A DNA stretch of 11,992 nucleotides from Thermoproteota archaeon (GTDB lineage: Archaea > Korarchaeota > Korarchaeia > Korarchaeales > Korarchaeaceae): the NCBI GenBank assembly GCA_003661265.1, contig QMVU01000010.1, positions 1 through 11,992 on the forward strand, written 5' to 3'. Numbering within the stretch: position 1 is the first letter of the stretch; each line of letters starts with the position of its first letter. Below are positions 1-6,833 of this stretch, piece after piece. Below the pieces are notes generated by a model. It ran no database searches, had not been told where the DNA came from, and saw nothing but the letters and a program-made list of their open reading frames with translations. A program made the translations under genes and the position numbers.

Positions 1-245
1 CAACGGAAGATCTTAAGCTTCTGATTAGCGAGATACTCTCTTACGACCCCAATCCCCTCAAGCACTGAGTGTTTTCCTTTTTTAGCTGGTTGAACATAAA
101 TACCATTCTGCCAGTACTCATTCTTCGCAGATCGTCCAGTAACGGCATCTGGAGTAGCAGCATTAACATCAATCAATGCAATTGAGATTTTCCTTCCCAT
201 TGTTTTTTCTTTTATTGCTTTACAAACTTCTGGAACAAGTGCGTG
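1..245 (-). pseudogene. Large terminase nuclease domain, continuation after in-frame TAG (partial, runs off the left edge)
   Basis: This stretch is open on the minus strand in the same frame as the large terminase and is separated from it only by the TAG at 246-248. The translation reads as the RNase H-like nuclease half of TerL. It contains a hydrophobic strand ending in Asp (SIALIDVNAATPDAVTGR, the usual place of a catalytic acidic residue), then an Asn-Glu-Tyr-Trp segment and a 'KKGKHSVLEGIGVVREYLAN' helix typical of phage terminases. The only internal start is an ATG at 198-200 with no good ribosome binding site. A product from there would lack the acidic residues Asp275 and Glu300 that lie before the stop, so independent function is unlikely. 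It could be a product of readthrough, a decayed gene, or the result of a base error. The C-terminus lies outside the window. Confidence 0.7.
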
Positions 246-1154
246 CTAATAAAACTCATCATAAATCCAAACATTATCATCTGGATCAACAGCAGCAAAA
301 ATAACAGCCTGAGGGTTTCTCGTGTGATGGTCGATAGAAATACAGATCATCCAGTCGTCGGGAATGGGGAAAGGATCAACAATATGTATGCGGGGATCGA
401 ATTCTTTGTAAATAAGACCGCTTCTTGTGAAAAATTTACCTTCAAAACGAGCTGCAATCTCATCCTCATCGCGACATAGGGCTTTAATAGCTTCAATATC
501 TGATGGTTTGATATAAGGATTATCATAAGTGCTTACGAAAACCGCTCCTACTAATGGTTTACCAGTCAATGGATCTTTCTTATCTGAATAAACAAGATCA
601 TAAAGCCAGTTTATCCCGCTTAAAGGAGTGAAGGTTATCAACATTTTTCCACCTGTATCAAGAATACGCATCAGATTTTCATGATAGATACGCTGCGGTG
701 GTTCCTCATCAAACCATACACCATGAAGAGAAGATCCAGCAAATTTACTGACATCCTGATCATAACTACGAAAGTTAATAGTTGAACCATTAAATAATTC
801 AAGAGTCCTTTTCTCCGCATGCCAAACATAGGAACCCTCTGGAAGAATTTCTCGAAACCGAGGGAGGTGGATCTCATTTATAACAACATTAAAATCCGGG
901 CCCACTACACGAAGGCGAAGTGGAGGAGGAGGCCAATCCTGCCAAGGATGAATACCAAGTGCTGCATAAATAAGATCATAGATTGCACAATGGCTTTTGC
1001 CACTACGATTACCACCACAAAATATCCGTATTCTCTGAGGAAGCTGATGAAATTCTAATTGTTTACGATGAGGTACATAACTGAATAGCTTAGAATATTC
1101 CGCAAAATCTGGAATATTCAATTCAAAAGGATTATTCTTCTTCCTTCCGGGCAC
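246..1154 (-). CDS. terL: Phage terminase large subunit, ATPase domain and start of nuclease domain, ended by TAG
   Basis: This is the motor ATPase that pumps phage DNA into the prohead and cuts it. Visible motifs are a Walker A GGNRSGKS at residues 47-54, a Walker B ending in VWFDEE at 146-151, and a coupling motif (MLITFTPLSG) at 171-180. The first nuclease strand carries Asp275 (ISIDHH), and the second is VWIYDEFY with Glu300, immediately before the stop. At 302 aa it is well short of a usual TerL (about 400-600 aa), because the nuclease fold continues in frame beyond the TAG. The start is GTG at 1154, with GGAG nearby inside the small-terminase gene, which it overlaps by 23 nt. As it stands the protein would have the ATPase but only half of the nuclease site. 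The family is clear; the status (intact by readthrough or broken) is not. Confidence 0.9.
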   Translation of the reverse strand: MPGRKKNNPFELNIPDFAEYSKLFSYVPHRKQLEFHQLPQRIRIFCGGNRSGKSHCAIYDLIYAALGIHPWQDWPPPPLRLRVVGPDFNVVINEIHLPRFREILPEGSYVWHAEKRTLELFNGSTINFRSYDQDVSKFAGSSLHGVWFDEEPPQRIYHENLMRILDTGGKMLITFTPLSGINWLYDLVYSDKKDPLTGKPLVGAVFVSTYDNPYIKPSDIEAIKALCRDEDEIAARFEGKFFTRSGLIYKEFDPRIHIVDPFPIPDDWMICISIDHHTRNPQAVIFAAVDPDDNVWIYDEFY

Positions 1155-1620
1155 TCTCCATCATCTCCAGAGACCTCAACATATGTGCTCGAAGCATTTC
1201 TTTGAGCTGCTCAGGAGTCATAAAAGAAAAAATGGCAAGGGTCTGGAGTTTCACTGGCTCATTGAAACCAGCTCGATCAAGAATATTTTTGTTAGCATCA
1301 AGGCGGACTTTCTCACTGCGGGCATATTTGGAAAGTTCAACAAGACGTTCAAAAGCATTAGGAGCTTCCTCAACAATCTTCTTCTTCAGCTCTTCTTTAA
1401 GTCGCTGAAGCTCAGCAACGATGTCTTCACGTTTCTCAAGTGCGGTTGCCTTCTGGGTCAGTTCCCAACTCCCACCATCTTCCTCAAAGGCCATTGCATA
1501 GGCATCATCTTTGGAAACTCCAGCAGCACGCAACTTGACGTAAGTCTTCTCTTCAGGAGTGAGAAGTTTTCTTTCTATTTCTTTTTCGATTCTTCCTTTT
1601 CTTTTTGCTTTTCTTACCAC
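1132..1620 (-). CDS. terS: Phage terminase small subunit
   Basis: This is the DNA-recognition subunit that would bind the packaging site and recruit TerL. The 162-aa protein has a Lys/Arg-rich N-terminus, then 'LTPEEKTYVKLRAAGVSKDDAYAMAF' spanning about residues 20-46, the helix-turn-helix-like start common in TerS proteins. A charged coiled-coil stretch follows at about 58-88, then the motif 'RLDANKNILDRAGF' at about 106-119, which is highly characteristic of this family. The GTG start at 1620 is preceded by a strong AGGAGGGCGGAGGA. The position directly upstream of and overlapping the large terminase supports the call. The C-terminal tail (MMESARKEEE) is acidic and may contact the TerL/portal machinery, which is inference. 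Confidence 0.85.
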   Translation of the reverse strand: MVRKAKRKGRIEKEIERKLLTPEEKTYVKLRAAGVSKDDAYAMAFEEDGGSWELTQKATALEKREDIVAELQRLKEELKKKIVEEAPNAFERLVELSKYARSEKVRLDANKNILDRAGFNEPVKLQTLAIFSFMTPEQLKEMLRAHMLRSLEMMESARKEEE

Positions 1621-1697
1621 TCCTCCGCCCTCCTAAATCTCGTCTCAACCTTTGTGGTAAAACATCAAATGTTGATAATACATCCATCTCTATTACC

Positions 1698-1706
1698 ATT
1701 ATATCA
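1698..1706 (-). promoter_or_regulatory. Candidate extended -10 promoter for the terminase genes
   Basis: Read on the minus strand this is TGATATAAT, a perfect extended -10 (TGn-TATAAT). No good -35 is visible at 16-18 nt. Its first three bases are the stop codon of the preceding helix-turn-helix gene, and it lies about 80 nt upstream of the small-terminase start in the only sizeable gap of this operon. It may provide extra terminase transcription. This is a motif match only. Confidence 0.35.
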
Positions 1707-2060
1707 CAAATTCTTCAATTTTTTCTGAAAATCAATAATCATACTCCAGACCGTTCCAACTGCACACCCAAAAATCTCAGCAATTTCCTTGTAACTATGA
1801 CCATTGATATAAAGAGCCCACATCACTCCTTCTGGAGAGGAAGCCCAGCGATACTTCTTGTCAATCGCCTCTACGAATGCATCTTCAAGAGGAGTTACGT
1901 ACTCCTTTGTATGTGCACCAATTGAAGATAATTTTACATCATACATCCCAGCAATTGAAGAGAGCTGGAAGTTAATACACTCCTCAATCGGATCAAAATG
2001 AGAAAGATATTTTCTGATAACTTCATCAAGAAACTCCTGATCCCATGACGACTTCCTCAT
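1704..2060 (-). CDS. Small helix-turn-helix protein, possible late-gene regulator
   Basis: The 118-aa protein has a C-terminal helix-turn-helix at about residues 82-110 (YINGHSYKEIAEIFGCAVGT then VWSMI), resembling sigma region 4 and homeodomain-like domains. The N-terminal 75 residues are acidic and aromatic with no recognised domain. I chose the ATG at 2060, giving MRKSSWDQEF, because GGGTG lies at suitable distance; an upstream ATG at 2114 would add residues deep inside the glycosyltransferase gene. The chosen start still overlaps that gene by 35 nt, so translation is probably coupled. Its place just before terS-terL resembles late regulators of the ArpU/RinA type in phages of Gram-positive bacteria, but I cannot assign it to a family. 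A second terminase-associated DNA-binding protein is the alternative. Confidence 0.7.
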   Translation of the reverse strand: MRKSSWDQEFLDEVIRKYLSHFDPIEECINFQLSSIAGMYDVKLSSIGAHTKEYVTPLEDAFVEAIDKKYRWASSPEGVMWALYINGHSYKEIAEIFGCAVGTVWSMIIDFQKKLKNL

Positions 2061-3099
2061 ACTTATCACCCAAGTATACTCGAAGATATTGATCAACAAG
2101 TAAAGAAGTGTCAAACTTCTCCTCTACTGTTTGCCGAGCTTTCTTCCCTATATCTTCTATTCGATCGAGGTTATCCAAAAGGTAATCAATGAGATCAATC
2201 CACTCATCTCTTTTCCGAGCTAAAAATCCATTCTCTCCATGCACTACTACTTCTTCATAAGAAGGAATAGCAGTAGTGATCAGAGCTTTTTGAGCTTCTC
2301 CAGCGTGCATGAATTTAATTGGCGCCTTAACTCTTATAAAAGCCTCCGGATCTTTCAAATCATGAACAAGAATATTTGCCTCCTCCGTACATAACGGATT
2401 GAGATGGATCAAAGAAGCTTTACAGACACTTATAAAATCTCTATATGGCAGAAATTCAAAATAACGAATATCAATATTTCGCACTGGTTCAAGATAAGCA
2501 CGGGCTAAACCTATCTTTCCACCCACGCAGAATAATCTTATATCCTTCCTCTTTTGATCAAGATAGTTTACTATATCTTTGATAATTGGTAGTCCGGTTA
2601 ATCCACCTCCTCCCCATAAAACCTGAATTCGATCATCTATTCTTGCCAATGGAGCCACTCGCCCAAGCAATGTAAGATTAATATGGGTTCGCACAACAGT
2701 AATTTTATCTACTATTTTATCATTCTTCTCAATCAAATATTCCTTCATTGTTTCTGTTGGAACAAGAACAACGGTCGCCTTCTCCATAAATTTCCAAGGC
2801 AGGTTGTCATTTCGATAATCAATCGTATCGTCAATAAAATAAACAAATCGCTTAGACGGATCCTCCATCAAACTCAATAACCAATTGTGAACAAGACTTC
2901 CAAAATGTCTTCCAATGCGATTCAAAACGAAAAACTTCTCCTTTCCAAATTGGACAAAGTTATCAACTCCACAAACCTTGTGAAAAATAAGGTTCTTAGG
3001 TGCCGCTGGAGCTAACTCGTCACATATTTTCCATAAACAACAATCATCTACCTCACTTAAGAACACAATGCGAGTATCTCCTTGTATATGTCGAGCCAT
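2026..3099 (-). CDS. Glycosyltransferase-like protein (GT-B fold, family 4 type)
   Basis: The 357-aa protein is laid out like a GT-B glycosyltransferase. Its N-terminal half has alternating strands and helices, including VYFIDDTIDY at about 86-95 and VVLVPTETMKEYL at 110-122. The C-terminal half has IQVLWGGGGLTGL (158-170, possible nucleotide-sugar loop), LFCVGG, and a late 'VVHGENGFLARKRDEW' followed by a helical 'ARQTVEEKFD', the classic end of GT4 enzymes. It probably moves a sugar from a nucleotide donor to an unknown acceptor (virion protein, phage DNA, or host glycan). The start is ATG at 3099 with AAGGAGAGG 7 nt upstream, overlapping the previous glycosyltransferase gene by 43 nt. The usual acidic E-x7-E of GT4 is hard to place: candidates are around HDLKDPEAF and GENGF. 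The donor and acceptor cannot be read from the sequence. Confidence 0.8.
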   Translation of the reverse strand: MARHIQGDTRIVFLSEVDDCCLWKICDELAPAAPKNLIFHKVCGVDNFVQFGKEKFFVLNRIGRHFGSLVHNWLLSLMEDPSKRFVYFIDDTIDYRNDNLPWKFMEKATVVLVPTETMKEYLIEKNDKIVDKITVVRTHINLTLLGRVAPLARIDDRIQVLWGGGGLTGLPIIKDIVNYLDQKRKDIRLFCVGGKIGLARAYLEPVRNIDIRYFEFLPYRDFISVCKASLIHLNPLCTEEANILVHDLKDPEAFIRVKAPIKFMHAGEAQKALITTAIPSYEEVVVHGENGFLARKRDEWIDLIDYLLDNLDRIEDIGKKARQTVEEKFDTSLLVDQYLRVYLGDKYEEVVMGSGVS

Positions 3100-4067
3100 T
3101 CTTTTATCCTCTCCTTCGCATCGTATTTCTTTGTAAATAAATAGAGACGCTCAGCATATTCTTCTCGTAAATCTTCATTCTCAATCATATCAATAATTGC
3201 TCTTCGCCATTTGTTCAATTTATTTGACGCATCAACAGGATAATAAAGATCAGGATAAGAAGAAAAAGGTTTGATATCTGTAGCTATTACTGGAATCCTG
3301 AACATACCATAATCCAGAAGCTTTCTGATCGTACGTGTTGCAGTAAAAGGAATTGAAGGTAAAGGTGCTAAGCCAATATCAAGATCCAGTGCTCCAAGTA
3401 CTTCGTAAAAATGATCAATATCAACCCAGTCATAATATTCCCACTGCCACCAAGGGAGACGTTTTATTGGAGTTGGAAGGAAACCGAACCAGATAGTTCG
3501 TACATCAGGATTACCTCGTATTACTTGGGTTACTGCGTGAGCAATATGCTCAGCTATTTTTATATGAGAAGATGACCCCTGCCATCCTATCCTGATTTCT
3601 GCTCGATTTGGACGCTTCCTCAATATTGCTCTTTCAAAATCAACAAGAGGAGGAAGTAAATAAATCTTTGCTCTGGGAAATCTCTCTTTCAAATTCTTAT
3701 AAGCTCCTTCCGAATGAACAGTTAAAATACCACATTCCTCGATAAAAATTTTCACAATCTCCAGTTTCCTATCTGGCCAGAACGGCTTAGTAGGGAAGTC
3801 AGGAGGAATTGCCCAGAGATCATCATCAAGATCGTAAATAAATAACTGATTGGATTTATTCTTTTTCATGTACTGGAAAACAGAATTCTTTATCTGGCGT
3901 TGCAAAACTACGAGATCAGCTTTATGAAGATCAGGGTCTTCTATATACTCAGGGTAAGAGGATACAGTTGCCTTTACATCAGAAAGGCGGGATAAATATT
4001 TGGCAGGGATATAACACTGGACAAGACTGCAACCATCAATACTCCCTGTTATGTAATGGATGTGCAC
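3057..4067 (-). CDS. Glycosyltransferase-like protein (GT-B fold)
   Basis: The 336-aa protein has an N-terminal domain with FIYDLDDDLW at about 76-85, the acidic signature often seen in GT4-like phage and surface-polysaccharide enzymes. It then has ILTVHSEGAYKNL (114-126) and LLPPLVDF (137-144). The second domain opens with IRIGWQGSSSH (158-168), the usual donor-binding strand-loop. It continues to 'RTIRKLLDYGMFRIPVIATD', where a helix is followed by a strand as in the nucleotide-sugar site. The GTG start at 4067 has GGAGAG about 10 nt upstream and overlaps the previous gene by 19 nt. It shares architecture with the next gene but is not closely similar, so this is a pair of different enzymes likely acting in series. 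The substrate is unknown, and virion or host-surface glycosylation is inference. Confidence 0.82.
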   Translation of the reverse strand: MHIHYITGSIDGCSLVQCYIPAKYLSRLSDVKATVSSYPEYIEDPDLHKADLVVLQRQIKNSVFQYMKKNKSNQLFIYDLDDDLWAIPPDFPTKPFWPDRKLEIVKIFIEECGILTVHSEGAYKNLKERFPRAKIYLLPPLVDFERAILRKRPNRAEIRIGWQGSSSHIKIAEHIAHAVTQVIRGNPDVRTIWFGFLPTPIKRLPWWQWEYYDWVDIDHFYEVLGALDLDIGLAPLPSIPFTATRTIRKLLDYGMFRIPVIATDIKPFSSYPDLYYPVDASNKLNKWRRAIIDMIENEDLREEYAERLYLFTKKYDAKERIKEWLDIYKEILALCS

Positions 4068-4336
4068 TCATCACCACTCTCCTGATACCACTTATCCACA
4101 TCACTTATCCACGCTTCAAAAATTTCTCGAAGAAAAGCATGATCCTTAGATGTGTAACCCTTAATTTTCGAAAAATCATCCTTTTTGAGCATTTCCCTGA
4201 TCTCAGCATATTTATAGCTAGGAAAATCTTCTATCCCTGCGTACCACACTGCAAGAATTTCATCCTCCTTCTTTTTAGCATCCGAACTGTGCCAAAATAT
4301 ATACCAGTCACTGCATAACCATCGGGAATATGCCAT
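4049..4336 (-). CDS. Hypothetical protein, aromatic-rich, 95 aa
   Basis: No family is recognised. The protein has an unusually Trp/Tyr-rich N-terminus (MAYSRWLCSDWYIFWHSSDAK), a middle helical segment rich in Lys/Glu, and a further Trp pair near the C-terminus (EAWISDVDKWYQES). The ATG at 4336 is preceded by GGAGGTG, which sits directly on the stop of the metallopeptidase-like gene only 2 nt away, so the two are translationally linked. The aromatic density is compatible with a glycan-binding or virion-associated role next to the glycosyltransferases, but this is speculation. Confidence 0.7.
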   Translation of the reverse strand: MAYSRWLCSDWYIFWHSSDAKKKEDEILAVWYAGIEDFPSYKYAEIREMLKKDDFSKIKGYTSKDHAFLREIFEAWISDVDKWYQESGDECTSIT

Positions 4337-4338
4337 CC

Positions 4339-4746
4339 TTACACCTCCGGTACGACATATTCATGTAAGCGCATAAGCAATGTTCCAATAAGTGTTGCCG
4401 CCTTCTCAATTGTCGAACTCTTCCCATCCAATTCCCATATCAGACAGTGACCAAACTCATGCGCAAGACAGTAGCGAATATAATCTCTAAACCCACGAGT
4501 AAGTCCTTCATCTGGTATCTCCCGAAAAATATCTTGATAGATATAGAAAGAAGCAGAGAAGATCTCTGGATTGTAAGTCATAGAGAATGAACTCCCCTTA
4601 TCATTATGAGGCTGATCCATCCAATGAACGAGATACAGGCGAATAATCGGCACAAGATCAACATACTCAGAAATGGTTTTGCTGATATACGCTTTTAATT
4701 CCTCCTCATACTGTTTCTTTACTTTTTCCTTCGCCTTTTTTCCCAT
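4339..4746 (-). CDS. Putative zinc metallopeptidase-like phage protein (HEFGH motif)
   Basis: The 135-aa protein has a HExxH zincin motif, AHEFGH, with the two His at residues 96 and 100 and the catalytic Glu at 97. A Glu at 114 (STIEKAATLIG) is placed where gluzincins carry the third zinc ligand. The N-terminus is a Lys/Glu-rich helix (MGKKAKEKVKKQYEEELKAY). The domain is small compared with secreted peptidases and closer in size to SprT-like or ImmA-like domains, though I cannot assign a family. The gene starts at ATG 4746 with GGAG 9 nt upstream and overlaps the endolysin gene by 28 nt. It could assist lysis by cutting peptide links, mature a virion protein, or cleave a host regulator. The metal site is seen; the role is inferred. 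Confidence 0.72.
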   Translation of the reverse strand: MGKKAKEKVKKQYEEELKAYISKTISEYVDLVPIIRLYLVHWMDQPHNDKGSSFSMTYNPEIFSASFYIYQDIFREIPDEGLTRGFRDYIRYCLAHEFGHCLIWELDGKSSTIEKAATLIGTLLMRLHEYVVPEV

Positions 4747-5252
4747 GTTTTCAACTCCAATCCATCAAATAATCTAAAAAGCCATCCATACAAAAACTTC
4801 CTCAATTTAGGAACCCGCAAAGCAGTATCAATGTAATATCCCCCCACTTCCACAATGAATATCCTCAAAAGGAAATCACCACTTATGGAATTAACTGCCT
4901 CAAGGGTCTGAGGGCCAATTATCCCATCAATGTCAACAAGCTGACCAGCATCGCAAAGGGCTTCCTGCAAAAGCATATTTGCCCGACGAGATCCGAGATT
5001 AACTGCGATATCGAAGATTTTCACGGCAAGAGGTTCATATTCAATCTCTTCATAACGATTTGGAACCCAAAAGTCTTTCCAGTAGATTTCCTTTGCTCGT
5101 TCAACGGTTAACTCCTTAATATCTTCATTTGGATAAGATCTCTTGCTAATCCCAAACTTAGTCTCCCCTCCAGGGTCATCCGGATCATAGACATAACCTC
5201 CTTCGTGCTTTAGAACAAGCTCAACAGCTTTCTCAAATTTCCGAGAGTACAA
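4719..5252 (-). CDS. Endolysin: GH108 lysozyme with C-terminal peptidoglycan-binding domain
   Basis: This enzyme cuts the sugar backbone of peptidoglycan to release progeny. The 177-aa protein matches the usual length of the family. The N-terminus carries the family hallmark HEGGYVYDPDDPGGETKFGI, starting at about residue 16, with the catalytic Glu17, followed by SKRSYPNEDIKELTVERAKE and IYWKDFW. The later part (VDIDGIIGPQTLEAVN, then IDTALRVPKLRKFLYGWLFR) matches the peptidoglycan-binding domain that normally follows GH108. No signal peptide or membrane segment is present, so export would need a holin; none is evident beside it. The start is TTG at 5252, with GGAGGTGA 6-9 nt upstream. It is the first gene of the leftward operon. 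The identification is strong from motifs. Confidence 0.92.
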   Translation of the reverse strand: MYSRKFEKAVELVLKHEGGYVYDPDDPGGETKFGISKRSYPNEDIKELTVERAKEIYWKDFWVPNRYEEIEYEPLAVKIFDIAVNLGSRRANMLLQEALCDAGQLVDIDGIIGPQTLEAVNSISGDFLLRIFIVEVGGYYIDTALRVPKLRKFLYGWLFRLFDGLELKTWEKRRRKK

Positions 5253-5272
5253 ATCAATTCACCTCCGCATTT

Positions 5273-5300
5273 ATTATAATTGACATCGCTCTTATCTGAA
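5273..5300 (-). promoter_or_regulatory. Candidate leftward promoter for the endolysin-terminase operon
   Basis: On the minus strand there is a perfect TATAAT (5278-5273), with TTCAGA at 5300-5295 as a weak -35 at 16-nt spacing. It lies about 20-50 nt upstream of the endolysin start. The poor -35 would suit a late promoter needing another sigma factor or an activator, possibly the phage sigma factor encoded on the other side. Confidence 0.4.
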
Positions 5301-5310
5301 AGGGGGGCAC

Positions 5311-5339
5311 TTGACTCTCTCCAAGAAATGAGCTATAAT
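5311..5339 (+). promoter_or_regulatory. Rightward promoter of the early operon (TTGACT-17-TATAAT)
   Basis: TTGACT at 5311-5316 and TATAAT at 5334-5339 are separated by exactly 17 nt. Transcription would start near 5346 and give a leader of about 79 nt before the first gene. This is a near-consensus housekeeping promoter, so host RNA polymerase should read this operon without phage help. Confidence 0.85.
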
Positions 5340-5378
5340 AAGTAAGCCAAGAAACGGAAAATATTAGTCTGAAACATG

Positions 5379-5401
5379 ATCCTTACATCTCAAATAAGGA
5401 T
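5379..5401 (+). promoter_or_regulatory. Perfect 7-bp hairpin in the early-operon leader
   Basis: ATCCTTA (5379-5385) and TAAGGAT (5395-5401) pair perfectly around a 9-nt loop, 10 nt before the ribosome binding site at 5411-5417. No U-tract follows, so it is not a terminator. It could protect the 5' end or modulate translation of the first gene. Confidence 0.45.
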
Positions 5402-5424
5402 TAAAGATCAAAAGGAGGGAGCAG

Positions 5425-5685
5425 ATGAATACAAAAAATGAAGAGGAAAAATACCGTTTTACGCCAAAAGGTTTAGTTCTTGCACTTCTCCTCGAAGCTG
5501 GTCTTGATACAAATGAAGCAGAAGAAATAACCGATCGGATTTTCGAACGCCTCGAATGGGAATGTATCAGAGTTGGAATTGAACGAGACAAACAGTGGAC
5601 GGACAAAGACCTTCCTGCCATCATAAAAGACGGCGATTGGGACTTTCAAAAAGTGCGAAAAGTAGAAGAAGGAGAAGACAAATGA
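5425..5685 (+). CDS. Hypothetical protein, 86 aa, first gene of rightward operon
   Basis: No family is recognised. The protein is acidic and mainly helical: a charged N-terminus, then 'RFTPKGLVLALLLEAGL' at about 11-27, an amphipathic helix (TNEAEEITDRIFERLEWEC) and a Lys/Glu tail. The 'xFTPKG' opening is reminiscent of small phage proteins, without a known role. The ATG is preceded by AAAAGGAGGGAGCAG. It ends in ATGA overlapping the sigma-factor start, so the two are translated together. Being first after a consensus promoter and cotranslated with a sigma factor, it could be a partner or antagonist of that factor, which is inference. Confidence 0.8.
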   Translation: MNTKNEEEKYRFTPKGLVLALLLEAGLDTNEAEEITDRIFERLEWECIRVGIERDKQWTDKDLPAIIKDGDWDFQKVRKVEEGEDK

Positions 5686-6350
5686 CCACTTTATTCCATC
5701 CAGCATCTCCCGGCTCAAAACCAAGAACCCTTCTTTGGCAGGTCCCAACAATAGAAGAAGATTGTAACGAACTTTACCAACGTTATCGTGAAGGAGACCA
5801 GAAGGCTAAAGAAAAAATCATACTCAAATGCGTCCCAATGGCTATCCTGATTGCAATTCGATTCGAGCCCCCGCCTCCTTATGACATCAACGATCTTATT
5901 GCAGAAGGCATTTTCGGAATAATGAAAGCGATCGAAAAATTCCGTCCTGAACTGGGATTCTCATTCACAACTTACGCAGCTTGGTGGATCTATGGATTCA
6001 TTACACGTTTTGTCCATTCTCATCAATCGCCTGACTGCGAATCGGTCGAGACGATAATGGACTTTCTGGCTGGCACTGAATCAGTACCAACAGAGGAAAT
6101 ACCTCATGGTATATTTGATTATTTGATCGACGACGAATTCGTCCAGATACTTGAAAGACAGGTAGATATTAAGAAAATCCTATCTATTGTAGGAGGACGA
6201 GAGAGGAAAATCTTAGAAAGCCTCTTGAATCAGAAACCTATCCGTGCTATTGGACGTGAATGGTCAATTTCAGGTCAGCGAGTATCGCAGATTTATTACC
6301 GTACTTTAAAAATTATCCAAGACCGATTACGAATAAATAAAAGGAGGTGA
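5682..6350 (+). CDS. Sigma-70 family RNA polymerase sigma factor (phage-encoded)
   Basis: It would direct RNA polymerase to phage promoters. The 222-aa protein has region 2 at about residues 35-115, including DINDLIAEGIFGIMKAIEKF (core-binding helix) and GFSFTTYAAWWIYGFITRFV (-10 recognition helices with the typical aromatic and Trp residues). Region 4 lies at about 170-218, including GGRERKILESLL, a helix-turn-helix 'IGREWSISGQRVSQIYYRTLK', and a basic tail. An acidic linker of about 50 residues (116-168) replaces regions 3.0-3.2. I chose the ATG at 5682, inside the ATGA overlap, over an upstream in-frame start because it links to the preceding gene and removes a frame-shadow N-terminus. Its target promoters may be the leftward operon, where -35 matches are weak. 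Confidence 0.92.
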   Translation: MTTLFHPASPGSKPRTLLWQVPTIEEDCNELYQRYREGDQKAKEKIILKCVPMAILIAIRFEPPPPYDINDLIAEGIFGIMKAIEKFRPELGFSFTTYAAWWIYGFITRFVHSHQSPDCESVETIMDFLAGTESVPTEEIPHGIFDYLIDDEFVQILERQVDIKKILSIVGGRERKILESLLNQKPIRAIGREWSISGQRVSQIYYRTLKIIQDRLRINKRR

Positions 6351-6356
6351 AGGAAA

Positions 6357-6833
6357 ATGTCATGGGCGTTAGCATACTTGATAGCCATAAGTGATAGCAT
6401 TGCAATAGCTTTGGCTGTTACTGCTACAATCCTTGTCATCGCTCTAGGAGTGTACGCACTGGCTTTATTTCTTGAGAACGGAACAATTCCAATCTCTCAC
6501 AAGAAAAGACTTTACAAATTACTCATCTTTACGATCATTCTTGCCATATTTGCTACCATCTTCCCTACCAAACGAGTACTCTTAACAACTGCAATTGTAA
6601 AATATGGAGTAGAATTTGCACAGACTGAACAAGCTTCTCGTACTAGTAGAAACATTCTCAACTCAGTTGAAAAGGCTACCAAGTTGCTGAACCAAAAATT
6701 GGATCAGCTCCTTCAAGAGAGAAAAGAAACAGGACTTGAGCTCTTTCTACAACTAGTAAATCAAACAACGAATCCTTCAAAATCAACAGGAGGTGAAAAA
6801 CATGAAAGAAAGAATTTGTCGAACAAGCATTGA
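6357..6833 (+). CDS. Membrane protein with two transmembrane helices and a coiled-coil tail
   Basis: The 158-aa protein has two hydrophobic segments, at about 14-39 and 52-70, joined by a short polar loop (ENGTIPISHKKRLYK). A helical, heptad-like stretch (about 95-125) follows, rich in Leu, Glu and Lys, then a polar tail. This fits an inner-membrane protein with a large soluble C-terminal part. It starts at ATG 6357, just after AAAGGAGGTGAAGGAAA, 6 nt downstream of the sigma-factor stop. Its final 32 nt overlap the next membrane gene. It could be a holin-like or superinfection-exclusion protein, or a membrane anchor for phage processes. No known family motif supports a choice. Confidence 0.78.
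   Translation: MSWALAYLIAISDSIAIALAVTATILVIALGVYALALFLENGTIPISHKKRLYKLLIFTIILAIFATIFPTKRVLLTTAIVKYGVEFAQTEQASRTSRNILNSVEKATKLLNQKLDQLLQERKETGLELFLQLVNQTTNPSKSTGGEKHERKNLSNKH

Noticed and set aside
1183..1728. 181-codon plus-strand frame opposite the small terminase
   Set aside because: Phe/Ser-rich antisense shadow of a confident gene.
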